Source: Schistocerca nitens (Eukaryota; Arthropoda; Insecta; Orthoptera; Acrididae). Taken from it: 64,000 nucleotides of DNA. Below are positions 42,069-51,728 of this stretch, in pieces (positions within the stretch are counted from its first letter, which is position 1; every line of letters begins with the position of its first letter). A model generated the notes under the pieces. It was not told the origin of the DNA, did not search any database, and saw only the letters and a list, made by a program, of their open reading frames with translations. The stretch lies in NCBI RefSeq assembly GCF_023898315.1, contig NC_064619.1, positions 499,692,594 through 499,756,593 on the forward strand, given 5' to 3'. Position numbers and translations under genes: made by a program.

Positions 42069-42798
42069 TAGTACCTGCCTAATGAGGTCCAGAAAATCGA
42101 ATTTCGAAGGTTCTATGATGTTGTTGGGAGGCGTTAGTGTTGGCAGCCGTACGGAACTTGTCGCCGTCTACGGTCGCCTTACCGCCAGGCAGTACATCGA
42201 ACGGATCCTGTTGGATCAAGTGGTACCTGTTTCGTACGATGGTGGCCCTACATTCTTTCTCACCCACGATAATGTCAGGGCCCAAGTGGCGGGCGCCAGC
42301 AGGTATGTCTTGCGAAGCCTGGACATTGAAGCAATGGAACGGCCGGAAGTGAGTCCCAACCTGAACCTCATCGTACGTATGTGGGACGTGCTTGACAGAC
42401 GTGTACGTGGTCGTCGGGTTCCACCACAGACTCTTCAAGACCTCTCATGGAAGAACAGGAAATGATGCCGCAAGGTGACCTCCGTACACTTGTACGGAGC
42501 ATGACAAGTATGTGTCAGGCAATGACAAACGCTCATGGAGGGCATACACGTTACTGAAGCATTCAAAGTACAGTGAAAAGCACCCAGGATGACGGACTGA
42601 ATGTTTCCACTTTGTTTTCGAGACCTATCAGACATTTCAGTTCTTTTTACGTAATCGATAGAGTATGTAACAATGTTTTTTTGTTTATTTGTGAAAGACA
42701 CGCGTATAATTATGTGACATACGCAGCCCTCAATTATTGCTCAATATGGTATGGCAGGCGCGCAAAACCATGTTCCCTTAATTCTTTTGAGTAGCGTA

Positions 42799-43775
42799 AT
42801 AGAATCATGGTATGACGTTGATAGGTGGTACATGTGTATTTTACACTTATTTTTATTCGGTTTTAGCTATTCAGTCTGTGGTGCTCCTGAGAGAAATAAA
42901 AAAGGATGAGCTATAAACTGGCGCACGTCGGCATTCACCACAGGGAGGCCATACGTTGTCCCCGCGTGGCCCCGCAACCTCTGGGGCAGCAGACAGCAGG
43001 TGTGCGGCCTCCGACGTGAATGACAAGCCGGCGTTATTTAACTGCCATTTATGCGCAGCGATGACGCGTAATTAGCCTCCATCGCTGAAACGGATTACCC
43101 GTCTTTACGAGCTCCACGTGCTGCACCACAGGACCTACAAGTCTGGTGTGTGCAAGTCGTGGAGCAGTATTCAGACTGATTTAATAGCCCGACCTAAGGC
43201 AGAGAAAAAGGCTGCGTTGATGAAACGCTACACACAGCGGTTATGTGTCACATATGATGATCACAGATTAACAGCTAATTAATGAAACGTCGCAAACCAT
43301 GATCACAGATTATAAGCTAATTAATTAAACATATGGCTGTAGCTGTTTCAAAGTATTTGTAAGATTATCGGGTTACATTAGATTTACAAGTATCAACGGG
43401 GTATAGTTAAATACTCCAAAGAGAAAAAGTGGATTTATGTCTCGTCATCCATATGTATCCTACTGTATCCTACTGAAAATGTTTTTTTTTTACCGTCCTA
43501 CTTTGTAATTTGTCTCAAACTACAGCAACAGTAATTTCATTTATTGCAAGAGCTGTTAAGCCTCTATTGTACTGTTTCTTTGTCCACGCGGGTAGCAGCC
43601 CTCGAACATGTGGTTGGCTTTAGTGATACATTTGTAAGTTATCTAACTTTCTTTCGGAAAATAGTAATCACTGGGTCCGTCTACTCACAAGCAGAGAAGA
43701 CAGGAAAAATATTTGATGTAACGGGAATATGAACATGCTGGTTGGGCGCAATAAAATAAGGATACACCCAAAACA
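42799..43775. other. no recognisable gene
   Basis: Unrecognised. A ~41-bp imperfect direct duplication starts at about 43257 and 43298 (ATGATCACAGATTA, AGCTAATTAAT). Confidence 0.45.
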
Positions 43776-43787
43776 TAACACATTACC

Positions 43788-43933
43788 GTAATGAAACTTC
43801 CTGGCAGATTAAAACTGTGTGCCGGACCGAGACTCGAACTCGGGACCTTTGCCTTTCGCGGGCAAGAGCTCTACCAAATGAGCTACCCAAGCACGACTCA
43901 CGTCCCGTCCTCACAGCCTTACTTCTGCCTTTT
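43788..43933 (-). mobile_element. SINE with tRNA-like module (head type 4), 5'-truncated
   Basis: Reverse copy: CTTCCTGGCAGATTAAAACT tail, box B GGGTTCGAGTCTC-like in GAGACTCGAACTCGGG complement, box A GTAGCTCATTTGGTAGAGC. Twelve-base target duplication TAACACATTACC at 43776-43787 and 43934-43945. Same family as 4218-4475. Confidence 0.92.
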
Positions 43934-45046
43934 TAACACATTACCATGCCTAACACGTTGGCATTCAAAACAGTTTCCAGTCGCCTCGGAATGCATACAC
44001 GCAGCTCGTGCTTGGTTTTCACGAGAATCGTGTGGCATTCTTTCTGCAGAATACTGGCAAGTTCAGGTAACGATGACGGAGGTGGACGCGATCACGCACC
44101 CTTCTCTCCAAAGTGGACCAAAAAGCCTAAATAATTTTGAGATCTGGTCATTGTGGTGGCCAGGGGAGATGCGACAATTCATCCTCGTACTCACAGTGCC
44201 AGTCCTGAATTACGTGGGCTGAGTGAACAGCGACCCTGTCGTCTTGGAAAACGGCATCCCCAATGTAGAACGAATATTGTACTATGCGAAGGACCTGATC
44301 AGCCAAAATGGTCATGATTCATAACCCTTGGCAGTAAAGCGACCCCGCAGAGTAACCATGGGGCTCATGAAATGCCACGTTATCGCTGCCCAGATCATCA
44401 TCTAACTCCAACTACATTTCAGTCTTGGCAGCAAGCGGTTTGCATCGTAGGCTTGGGACGATGGGTGACAGGTGTACCTATTGCCAGAAGTTGCAAACTG
44501 TGTGAAATTAAACTCATCCGATTGCATGACCTTCTTCGATTACTCCGTACTTTAGATTTCATGGTTTCGGTGTCACGTTTTCCTGTTGCGGACATTTTCA
44601 CCACTGCTGTGTGGTTTTGGAATTACAGCTCGTCCTCGAGTTCCCAACTTAGGAAGCTCCTTCGTGTTGTTTTGGTTCTGACAGCGTTCGCGTGTGCGAT
44701 ATTCAGATCTACAGTGACATTTTCAGCTGTCGTACTCTTATATTTCGTGACAGTTCTGTTGGATGACTTCTGTTGTAACCGCGACCGGAACGGTCGATGG
44801 GTTGACGAGAACGAAGCGAGGCGGGACCAAACGGGAGCGGCCCGCTACAAACAAACGAACGGGAAAGGGCGGACGCGAACAACGACGGACGACCGAGCGA
44901 GACAACACGCAAGAAGCAACGGAGTGTCAAGAGACAACCAAACGAATTCACAACGTACACTAGTAACGAAAACAAAGTACTGTAACACGCTGTCTGTTGC
45001 CGAGATGTCGATAGACCCCCACGAATTTCAGACTGCCTAGCTGAGC

Positions 45047-46281
45047 TTCTTCTTCCTTTTTTTTCTTTATTGTTATTTGAACACCTTATACAAAAGGTGG
45101 GCCGGCAGCGACAATATTACGCCGCTCTTCGGCCACAAAAAATGGTTCAAATGGCTCTGAACACTATGGGACTCAACTGCTGAGAACTAGTTAAACCTAA
45201 CTAACCTAAGGAGATCACAAACATCCATGCCCGAGGCAGGATTCGAACCTGCGACCGCAGCGGTCTTGCGGTTCCAGACTGCAGCGCCTTTAACCGCACG
45301 GCCACTTCGGCCGGCTCTTCGGCCACAGATAGTACAAATAGACACAACGAAGACACAGAAAAATAAAACATAATGGTGGACATAAAACAGTAGACACTTG
45401 AGTAAAAAGCATGGAGCCGTTCACCGGTGTAGAAAAATAAAACAATAACGTTCAGCACTTGTACACGGACACTGATAACTAAAACGACACACGTGAACGA
45501 CGGAGTGTGGGCGGTGAAAACACTGAAGCACTAACACGACGGTGCACACAGAGAACTGATGGCGATGATCTCCGGCGCACGAATGTTCACTTGACGTGTA
45601 CGAGTCCAGGGACCTGACAAAAGGGGAAAAGGTTGGGGAGGAGGGAGAAGGGAGTTGTAGATGCCAGTGGCAGAGGAGATGGGCAGGGGAGGAAAAAGGT
45701 ACAGGGGGTAGGGGAAGCCCGGGGGGAGGAGGGATGGAGGGTGCCCTAAGAAAAAAACACAGGGTGTGGAAGGGGAGGATCAAAGTTGATATGAGGGGTA
45801 GATGGAGGGGAGGAGGGCATCATCAGGAGTGGGAGTTGGTGGAAGCCACCTTGGGAGAGGGTATGGAGAGTGGAGAGATGGGGAGCAGGTGGGACGTGAC
45901 AGTACAGGTGCAGCAGCGGACGGGGGTGGGAGAGGATGGGAGAGACAAGCGAGTGAGGGGGATCAAGTTTACAGGAGGTGTAGAGGATCTGTATCCGTTC
46001 GAGGAAAAGGAGGAGGGGGTCCGGGAACAGAATAAGGTCATATAGGATCCGCTTGGGGGAGGGGAGACGGATGCAATAGGCGTGGCGGAGCGCATGGCGT
46101 TCTAGGATTTGAAGGGATTTGTAAAAGGTAGGAGGGGCGATGATCCATGCTGGGTGGGCGTAGCAGAGGATAGGGCGGACGAGGGATTTATAGGTGTGGA
46201 GGATGGTGGAGGGGTCCAGACCCCATGTATGGCAAGAAAGGGGCTTGAGGAGGCAGAGGCGGGAACATGCCTTGGCTTGGA
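45047..46281 (-). pseudogene. LINE 3' copy (second, jockey-type family), minus strand
   Basis: Eleven-base target duplication CCTAGCTGAGC at 45036-45046 and 46282-46292. Reads on the minus strand TWGLDPSTILHTYKSLVRPI, LCYAHPAWI, YKSLQILERHALRHAYCIRL and FPDPLLLFLERIQILYTSC: the thumb and C-terminal region of a jockey/I-type reverse transcriptase with the YKSLVRPxLxYAxPxW motif. The frame ends near 45741. The 3' untranslated region is long and C-rich, ending with AATAAAG and an A-rich tail at about 45047-45075. 5'-truncated; catalytic FADD absent. Confidence 0.85.
45138..45313 (-). mobile_element. tRNA-derived SINE, head type 1, internally deleted
   Basis: Reverse copy inside the LINE 3' region. 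Fourteen-base target duplication GCTCTTCGGCCACA at 45124-45137 and 45314-45327. It lacks about 22 bases (the TCATCAGTCCCCTAG block). Head ends GCCGGCCGAAGTGGCCG, as in the copy at 61734. Confidence 0.95.
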
Positions 46282-46870
46282 CCTAGCTGAGCGAGAGGCA
46301 GGCCCTTATATACAGGATACAGTAAGTCGCTATTGGCTGCTGGGACCTAGTGCTCCCCGTGGTGCCCTCACGTTATACGAGGGCCAGGACTGTGCGCAGC
46401 TACAGCTTACGGCGCGACGGCTGTAGAGACCTCTAGTGGTAATCGAGGTACATGCCGTCTGGCACGGATTCAAAACACGCCGGGCGCTCGGTACCAGAAC
46501 CTCCTTTTAAGATCACTGAACACACATTTTCGTCCGCGTTCTGACATAGCAGATGATGCACTTAACCTGTATGCGGGATAAATTTTCGATACAGTGCCTC
46601 TTCCAACATCAAAGACTTATGGAAGCATCTACCACATGAGTACCAAGAATTTGCCCAAGTTCGAATTGTCTTAGCTCCGACGTAATGCACTCACAACCAG
46701 AAGAACACTAGTCTGACCACGATTGACACTTGCAAGGTATTGAGAGCATTTGACAGCTGCCGCTCGTTGTCAAATACATCAGCGCCCCATGAAAGCTTGG
46801 CTTGCATCTTCATTTATGTCGAAACATGCATTACACGTGGTGGTTAAATACTTTTGTCCCCCCCTGTACA

Positions 46871-47064
46871 AATGGTTCAAATGGCACTGAGCACGATGGG
46901 ACTTAACTGCTGAGGTCATCAGTCCCCTAGAACTTAGAACTACTTAAACTTAACTAAACTTAGGACATCACACACATCCATGCCCGAAACCGGATGAACC
47001 TGTGACTGTAGCAGTCGCGCGGTTTCAGACTGTAGCGCGTAGAACCGCTCGGCCACTCCGGCCG
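46871..47064 (-). mobile_element. tRNA-derived SINE, head type 1
   Basis: Reverse copy inserted at the outer end of the Tc1 terminal repeat. Target duplication CCCCCCCCTGTACA at 46857-46870 and 47079-47092. Box B is mutated (CCGGATGAACC complement). A C-run follows. Confidence 0.9.
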
Positions 47065-47086
47065 CCCCCCCCCCCCCCCCCCCCCC
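47065..47086. repeat. poly-C tract (22 bp)
   Basis: The C-run of the duplicated Tc1 terminus has grown from 8 to 22 bases on the SINE's right side, overlapping the target duplication. Confidence 0.9.
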
Positions 47087-47092
47087 TGTACA

Positions 47093-47976
47093 TTCTGCTA
47101 TGCGTCTTCCATCCCTTCAGGCCGCGCAGAAATCTGAATCCATGCACATGAACACGTTACTATGCCCCATGCACGTCTTCATGTCATCCTTGCATTTCAC
47201 GTATTCAGTAACACTTTTCTAAAGATGTGACCATCCTGCACGAAGCTGCGCCGTTTGAGGTTTGCGAACAGTTCTGGAGAGATATGAACATTGCCTGCAA
47301 AGTCGTTTGTGTACATTGTAAACAGCCCTATTTTACTTCCAAAGTACCACCAATTCCTCCGCTTCGAGCACTTCGCGATCTCGACTTTCGGTGTTAATTT
47401 CTCATTAATCCCATTTCGTCTACCCCGCAATAACTTCGCCTTTTTCAGTTTATCCTTAATCCACAGTGTGTGCTCATTAGACTTTTCATTCCTTTCAGAG
47501 AGTGCTGCAATTCCTCTTCACATTCACAAGGTTACGTATGCCTTCAGCGACTGTTATCATCGCTGTCCTGTCAACCTGAATTTTAATCCGACAGTCGAAC
47601 CTTTCTTTTACTTACTCATTCCTTCTTCGGTGTATAGATTTCAAGACAGGGCCGAAAGACTACAAAACTTTATTATATCCTCTCTAATACGGGTAGTTCC
47701 TTTTTGGTCTTAATCTGCAAGTCTTATGAAACTGTAAAAAATAACTATAATGCGGCATAAAATAATATAACGGTTTTTGAAATTGTTTATTTTCAAAATC
47801 TGTTGCTCGACCTTACGTTACGAGGGAGCGTCGCTTTTAGGGTAATATTCTCTGCTGTACTTGTTGATGAACTGTGTTCTCAGTCACAAATAACTGGAAT
47901 GAGTTTCGAAAAGATATACTTCACGGTACGTACAACATACATAGCAACCAGATATCATACCTCTAATAAATAATAA
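47093..47976. other. no recognisable gene
   Basis: AT-rich. A 140-codon + strand frame (47291-47713) is Phe/Ser/Leu-rich and has no family signature. Confidence 0.4.
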
Positions 47977-48119
47977 TACACTGAAGATCCAAAGAAACTT
48001 TTACACGTCTAATATCGTGTAGGGCCCCTGCGAGCACCAAGAAATGCCGCACCACGACGTGGCATAGAATGTCTGAAGTACAGTTGGAGGGAAATGACAC
48101 CATGAATTCTGCATTGCAT

Positions 48120-48342
48120 TGGATTGGATTGTTTGGGGGAAGAGAACAAACAGCGAGGTCATCGGTCTCATCGGATTAGGGAAGGGCGGGGAAGGAAGTC
48201 GGCCGTGCCCTTTCAAAGGAACCATCTCGGCATTTGCCTGGAGCAATTTAGGGAAATCACGGAAAACCTAAATCAGGATGGCCGGACGCGGGATTTAACC
48301 GTCGTCTTCCCGAATGCGAGTCCATTGTGCTAACCATAAATC
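48120..48342 (-). mobile_element. tRNA-derived SINE, head type 7
   Basis: Reverse copy: minus-strand head GGTTAGCACAATGGACTCGC with box B-like GGTTAAATCCCGCG, body GTGATTTCCCTAAATTGCTC and GAAAGGGCACGGCCGACTTC, tail CCAAACAATCCAATCC. A second copy of the family lies at 55566-55735. Target duplication not resolved, partly because the tail is CATTG/TTGG-rich. Confidence 0.8.
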
Positions 48343-49175
48343 TGTAAGAGTACGAGAGGGAGGAGGTTTCTTCTGAACAGCACGCTGCAAGGCTTCCTAG
48401 AGATGCTCAGTAATGTTCACGTCTGGGGTGTGTGGTGGCCAGCGGAAGTGTTTAAACTTAGAAGAATGTTCCTGGAGCCACTCGGTAGCAATTCTGGACG
48501 TATGGGATGTCGCATTGTCCTGCTGGAATTGCCCAAGTTCGTCGGAATGCACAAAGGATATGAATGGATGTAGGTGAACAAACAGGATGCTTACATACGT
48601 GTCACCTGACAGAGTCGTATCTAGACGTGTCAGAGATTTCATATCACTCCAACTGCACACGCCCCACACCATTACAGAGCCTCTACCAGCTTGAACAATC
48701 TCCTGCTGACATGGATTCACGAGGTTGTCTCCGTATTCGTACACGTCCATCCCCTCGATACTATTTGAAACGAGACTCGTCCGACCTTCCAACATGCTTA
48801 CAGTCATCAACAGTCCAATGTCGGTGTTGACGGGCCTAGGCGAGGCCCAGAGCTTTCTGTCATGCAGTTATCAAGAATATACGCACGGGCCTTCGGCTCC
48901 GAAAGCCTATGTCGATGATACTCGTTGAATACACTCCTGGAAATGGAAAAAAGAACACATTGACACCGGTGTGTCAGACCCACCATACTTGCTCCGGACA
49001 CTGCGAGAGGGCTGTACAAGCAGTGATCACACGCACGGCACAGCGGACACACCAGGACCCGCGGTGTTGGCCGTCGAATGGCGCTAGCTGCGCAGCATTT
49101 GTGCACCGCCGCCGTCAGTGTCAGCCAGTTTGCCGTGGCATACGGAGCTCCATCGCAGTCTTTAACACTGGTAGC

Positions 49176-50198
49176 ATGCCGCGACAGCGTGGACGTGAAC
49201 CGTATGTGCACTTGACGGACTTTGAGCGAGGGCGTATAGTGGGCATGCGGGAGGCCGGGTGGACGTACCGCCGAATTGCTCAACACGTGGGGCGTGAGGT
49301 CTCCACAGTACATCGATGTTGTCGCCAGTGGTCGGCGGAAGGTGCACGTGCCCGTCGACCTGGGACCGGACCGCAGCGACGCACGGATGCACGCCAAGAC
49401 CGTAGGATCCTACGCAGTGCCGTAGGGGACCGCACCGCCACTTCCCAGCAAATTGGGGACACTGTTGCTCCTGGGGTATCGGCGAGGACCATTCGCTACC
49501 GTCTCCATGAAGCTGGGCTACGGTCCCGCACACCGTTAGGCCGTCTTCCGCTCACGCCCCAACATCGTGCAGCCCGCCTCCAGTGGTGTCGCGACAGGCG
49601 TGAACGGAGGGACGAATGGAGACGTGTCGTCTTCAGCGATGAGAGTCGCTTCTGCCTTGGTGCCAATGATGGTCGTATGCGTGTTTGGCGCCGTGCAGGT
49701 GAGCGCCACAATCAGGACTGCATACGACCGAGGCACACAGGGCCAACACCCGGCATCATGGTGTGGGGAGCAATCTCCTACACTGGCCGTACACCACTGG
49801 TGATCGTCGAGGGGACACTGAATAGTGCACGGTACATCCAAACCGTCATCGAACCCATCGTTCTACCATTCCTAGACCGGCAAGGGAACTTGCTGTTCCA
49901 ACAGGACAATGCACGTCCGCATGTATCCCGTGCCACCCAACGTGCTCTAGAAGGTGTAAGTCAACTACCCTGGCCAGCAAGATCTCCGGATCTGTCCCCC
50001 ATTGAGCATGTTTGGGACTGGATGAAGCGTCGTCTCACGCGGTCTGCACGTCCAGCACGAACGCTGGTCCAACTGAGGCGCCAGGTGGAAATGGCATGGC
50101 AAGCCGTTCCACAGGACTACATCCAGCATCTCTACGATCGTCTCCATGGGAGAATAGCAGCCTGCATTGCTGCGAAAGGTGGATATACACTGTACTAG
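49176..50198 (+). CDS. Tc1 transposase, intact, 340 aa, DD32E spacing
   Basis: Cut-and-paste transposase acting on the flanking ~27-bp terminal repeats. Residues 13-52 form the first HTH (LTDFERGRIVGMREAGWTYR...VSTVHR). An Arg/Pro/Gly hook follows at 58-70, and the second HTH covers 74-115 (RTIRYRLHEAGL). Catalytic residues are D155 (VVFSDESRF), D244 (FQQDNARPH) and E277 (SPDLSPIEHVW). Between D244 and E277 lie 32 residues, not the 34 of classical Tc1. VWGAISYTGRTPLV separates the first two. It ends AAKGGYTLY. Start at 49176 is chosen because MPRQRGREPYVHLTDFERG matches family starts; the frame is open back to 48909 but that part resembles leader sequence. Length is normal for Tc1. No damaging change seen. 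Confidence 0.95.
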   Translation: MPRQRGREPYVHLTDFERGRIVGMREAGWTYRRIAQHVGREVSTVHRCCRQWSAEGARARRPGTGPQRRTDARQDRRILRSAVGDRTATSQQIGDTVAPGVSARTIRYRLHEAGLRSRTPLGRLPLTPQHRAARLQWCRDRRERRDEWRRVVFSDESRFCLGANDGRMRVWRRAGERHNQDCIRPRHTGPTPGIMVWGAISYTGRTPLVIVEGTLNSARYIQTVIEPIVLPFLDRQGNLLFQQDNARPHVSRATQRALEGVSQLPWPARSPDLSPIEHVWDWMKRRLTRSARPARTLVQLRRQVEMAWQAVPQDYIQHLYDRLHGRIAACIAAKGGYTLY

Positions 50199-50290
50199 TG
50201 CCGACATTGTGCATGCTCTGTTGCCTGTGTCCATGTGCCTGTGGTTCTGTCAGTGTGATCATGTGATGTATCTGACCCCAGGAATGTGTC

Positions 50291-50296
50291 AATAAA
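50291..50296 (+). terminator. poly-A signal of intact Tc1
   Basis: AATAAA 93 bases after the stop codon, inside the element. Confidence 0.6.
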
Positions 50297-50892
50297 GTTT
50301 CCCCTTCCTGGGACAATGAATTCACGGTGTTCTTATTTCAATTTCCAGGAGTGTAGTTTGCACACTGACACTAGTTGATAGTCCAGCATTGAAATCTGCA
50401 GCAATTTGCGGAAGGGTTGCACTTCTGTCACGTTGAACGATTCTCTTCAGTCGTCGCTGGTCCCATTCTTGGAGGACCCTTTTCTGGCCGCAGCGATGTC
50501 GGAGATCTGATGTTTTACCTGATTCTTGATATTCACGGAACACTAGTGAAAGGGTCGTACGGGAAAATTCCCACTTCATCGTTGACTCGGAGATGCTGTG
50601 TTCCATCGCTCGTGTGCCGACTATAACACCACGTTCAAACTTACTTAAATCTTGATAACCAGATCTAACAACTGCGCCATATACTTGTCTTATATAGGTA
50701 TTGCCGACCCCAGCGCCGTACGCTGCCTGTTTACATATCTCTGTATCTGAATACGCATGCCTATACCAGTTTCTTTGGCGCTTCAGTGTATAATGGCCCA
50801 CCCATCTCAGGTGGCTAAAGAATGAAAAATAGAAATAATACTAAACAGGCCCAGTAAGAGCAAATGGCCAGTGTCCTGTTGTCTTTATAGTC

Positions 50893-50983
50893 GTTGCCGA
50901 CCGCAGCGCCATATTCTTCCTGTTTACGTATCTCTGTATTTGAATACGCATGCCTATACCAGTTTCTGTGGCGCTTCAGTGTG
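50893..50983 (-). repeat. second copy of the old Tc1 terminal region
   Basis: About 90 bp repeat 50701-50790 in the same orientation (TTGCCGACC-CAGCGCC, TGAATACGCATGCCTATACC, GGCGCTTCAGTGT), about 90% identical. Only the 5' end of the element is present, so this is a solitary fragment or a local duplication. Confidence 0.8.
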
Positions 50984-51313
50984 TTTTCTTTCGATACACT
51001 GCAAAAAAAAAAAAAAAAAAAACCACTGCAACAAGCTAAAGACTCTGTTCAGTGAATGATTTGTCATGGTCAGATAGTGTTTAGCAGGCCTGTATGTGCA
51101 CTCTGTGTTTTGACTCTCTGGAGCCAGAGACTGTGCTGAGTTTATGAATTTAGAGGTGAACAGTGTGTGCAGCATTCGTTGTGCATCTTGAACAGCCCTA
51201 TACGCTTCTTTGAGGAACACCGGATGCTACTTTCACTTCTTGACTCCCGATTAAAGACGATGAGCCTATTTTTATTTGCCGTTGTGTGCGTTTACCCCTT
51301 CTCTGTCTGTCTG

Positions 51314-51367
<54 letters not shown>

Positions 51368-51728
51368 GCACACGGAGAGAGAGAGAGAGCGGGAGAGAGG
51401 CCGACCCTTGTAATTGGCCGCTGACAGCTTGATTGCGGCGTTCGCAGCAATTACCCGCCTCCGCGGTGGCGGGCTCATCCTCCTTGGCTTCTCCCGGATA
51501 CTTCGGCGGCGCAGCGAATTGCTTGCGAGAACTCCGTGAAGCGAAACTCGGCGTACAGCTACTACACCTCACCTGCCTCTGAGCCCTAGCGACTGCGTTG
51601 ATGCTTCGCAGAACGTAGTCCTAGCCTTGACTGTATGCTTCAACAATGCATGTTTGTAAAAAAATCCAAAATGTAATTCATAACCTACGTGGACTTAAAA
51701 CTCCAATTGACACACGCACACTTTTATA
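50984..51728. other. spacer with poly-A run and microsatellite
   Basis: Poly-A at about 51004-51022. Otherwise unrecognised; the Cys/Val and Ser/Leu frames near 51300 are translations of the microsatellite. Confidence 0.5.
51302..51398. repeat. compound microsatellite (TCTG)n(CT)n(CA)n...(GA)n
   Basis: TCTG repeats, then about 7 CT units, about 17 CA units (51330-51364), a short break, and a GA run (51376-51390). Confidence 0.95.

Larger units (their letters stand above)
40971..42557 (+). pseudogene. Tc1 transposase pseudogene carrying two SINEs
   Basis: ATG at 40971 (MPVAGEISFIQKGWSFGRVA), then SPFVIHRMHTRYRETGQYIR and GQGRR (HTH and hook). The first SINE interrupts at PSED; text resumes RRRTTTARGLQGDLRMATGA and AVSDQTVMNKLQE. 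The second SINE removes or hides the first Asp region. The remainder reads MMLLGGVSVGSRTELVAV, FLTHDNVRAQVAGASRYVL (second Asp intact) and VSPNLNLIVRMWDVLDRRV, where the catalytic Glu is Val and the preceding Asp is Asn. The protein ends GGHTRY and TGA at 42555-42557. Right terminal repeat ends TTCTTTTGAGTAGCG at 42796 before TA. Confidence 0.88.
44754..46494 (-). mobile_element. LTR-like insertion, itself hit by a LINE
   Basis: Insert bounded by CAG at 44751-44753 and 46495-46497, splitting a Tc1. Without the internal LINE it is about 495 bp. On the minus strand it has GTATATAAGGGCC (46301-46313), a TATA-like promoter, and ends near GGTCGCGGTTACAACA, resembling an LTR 3' edge. No TG start with matching duplication could be fixed, so solo LTR is a suggestion only. 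Confidence 0.45.
43946..46866 (-). pseudogene. Tc1 transposase pseudogene split by an LTR-like insert
   Basis: The 5' terminal repeat CAGGGGGGGACAAAAGTATT begins at 46866 with TA beyond it. N-terminal text (46866-46498): FELGQILGTHVVDAS after a shift, GTVSKIYPAYR (HTH), SERGRKCVFSDLKRR. After the insert (44753-43946): VTKYKSTTAENVTVDLNIAH, KTTRRSFL, GRAVIPKPHSS, then SDEFNFTQFATSGNRYTCHP (first Asp), VMIWAAITWHFMSPMVTLRG, FQDDRVAVHSAHVIQDW (second Asp) and LSHLPWPPQ. The Glu region reads decayed PDLKII. Many frameshifts. 3' terminal repeat lost. Confidence 0.85.
48932..50353 (+). mobile_element. structurally intact Tc1 element, 1422 bp
   Basis: Terminal repeats CACTCCTGGAAATGGAAAAA (48932) and AATTTCCAGGAGTG (to 50353), about 27 bp with three mismatches. 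TA duplication at 48930-48931 and 50354-50355. Inserted into the older Tc1 at 47979-50788. Single uninterrupted transposase gene plus AATAAA. All structural parts for mobility are present. Confidence 0.95.
47979..50788 (-). pseudogene. old Tc1 element, interrupted by a SINE and an intact Tc1
   Basis: Ends CACTGAAGATCCAAAGAAAC (47979) and GTTTCTTTGGCGCTTCAGTG (to 50788), flanked by TA. Minus-strand transposase: N-terminus (50660-50356) LSKFERGVIVGTRAMEHSIS, FREYQESGKTSDLRHRCGQK, QRRLKRIVQRDRSATLPQIA. Catalytic part (48929-48397) EGMDVYEYGDNLVNPCQQEI, GRGSVMVWGVCSWSDMKSLT, LGQFQQDNATSHTSRIATEW (second Asp) and WPPHTPDVNITEHL, with Glu retained. It is cut at 48932 by the intact Tc1 and near the C-terminus by a SINE. 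Confidence 0.88.

Noticed and set aside
44372..45040. 222-codon + strand frame
   Set aside because: Crosses the Tc1/LTR-like junction and is antisense to Tc1 coding sequence; no family signature.
45596..46426. Long Gly/Glu-rich + strand frames
   Set aside because: Antisense of the minus-strand LINE, whose frame shows reverse-transcriptase motifs.
47291..47713. 140-codon + strand frame
   Set aside because: Hydrophobic low-information translation without start context or homologous pattern.
48909..49175. 89-codon N-terminal extension of the intact Tc1 transposase
   Set aside because: Begins outside the element's left end and lies in leader sequence; family proteins start at the Met at 49176.
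51272..51478. Frames rich in Cys-Val and Arg-Glu repeats
   Set aside because: Direct translation of the CA/GA microsatellite.
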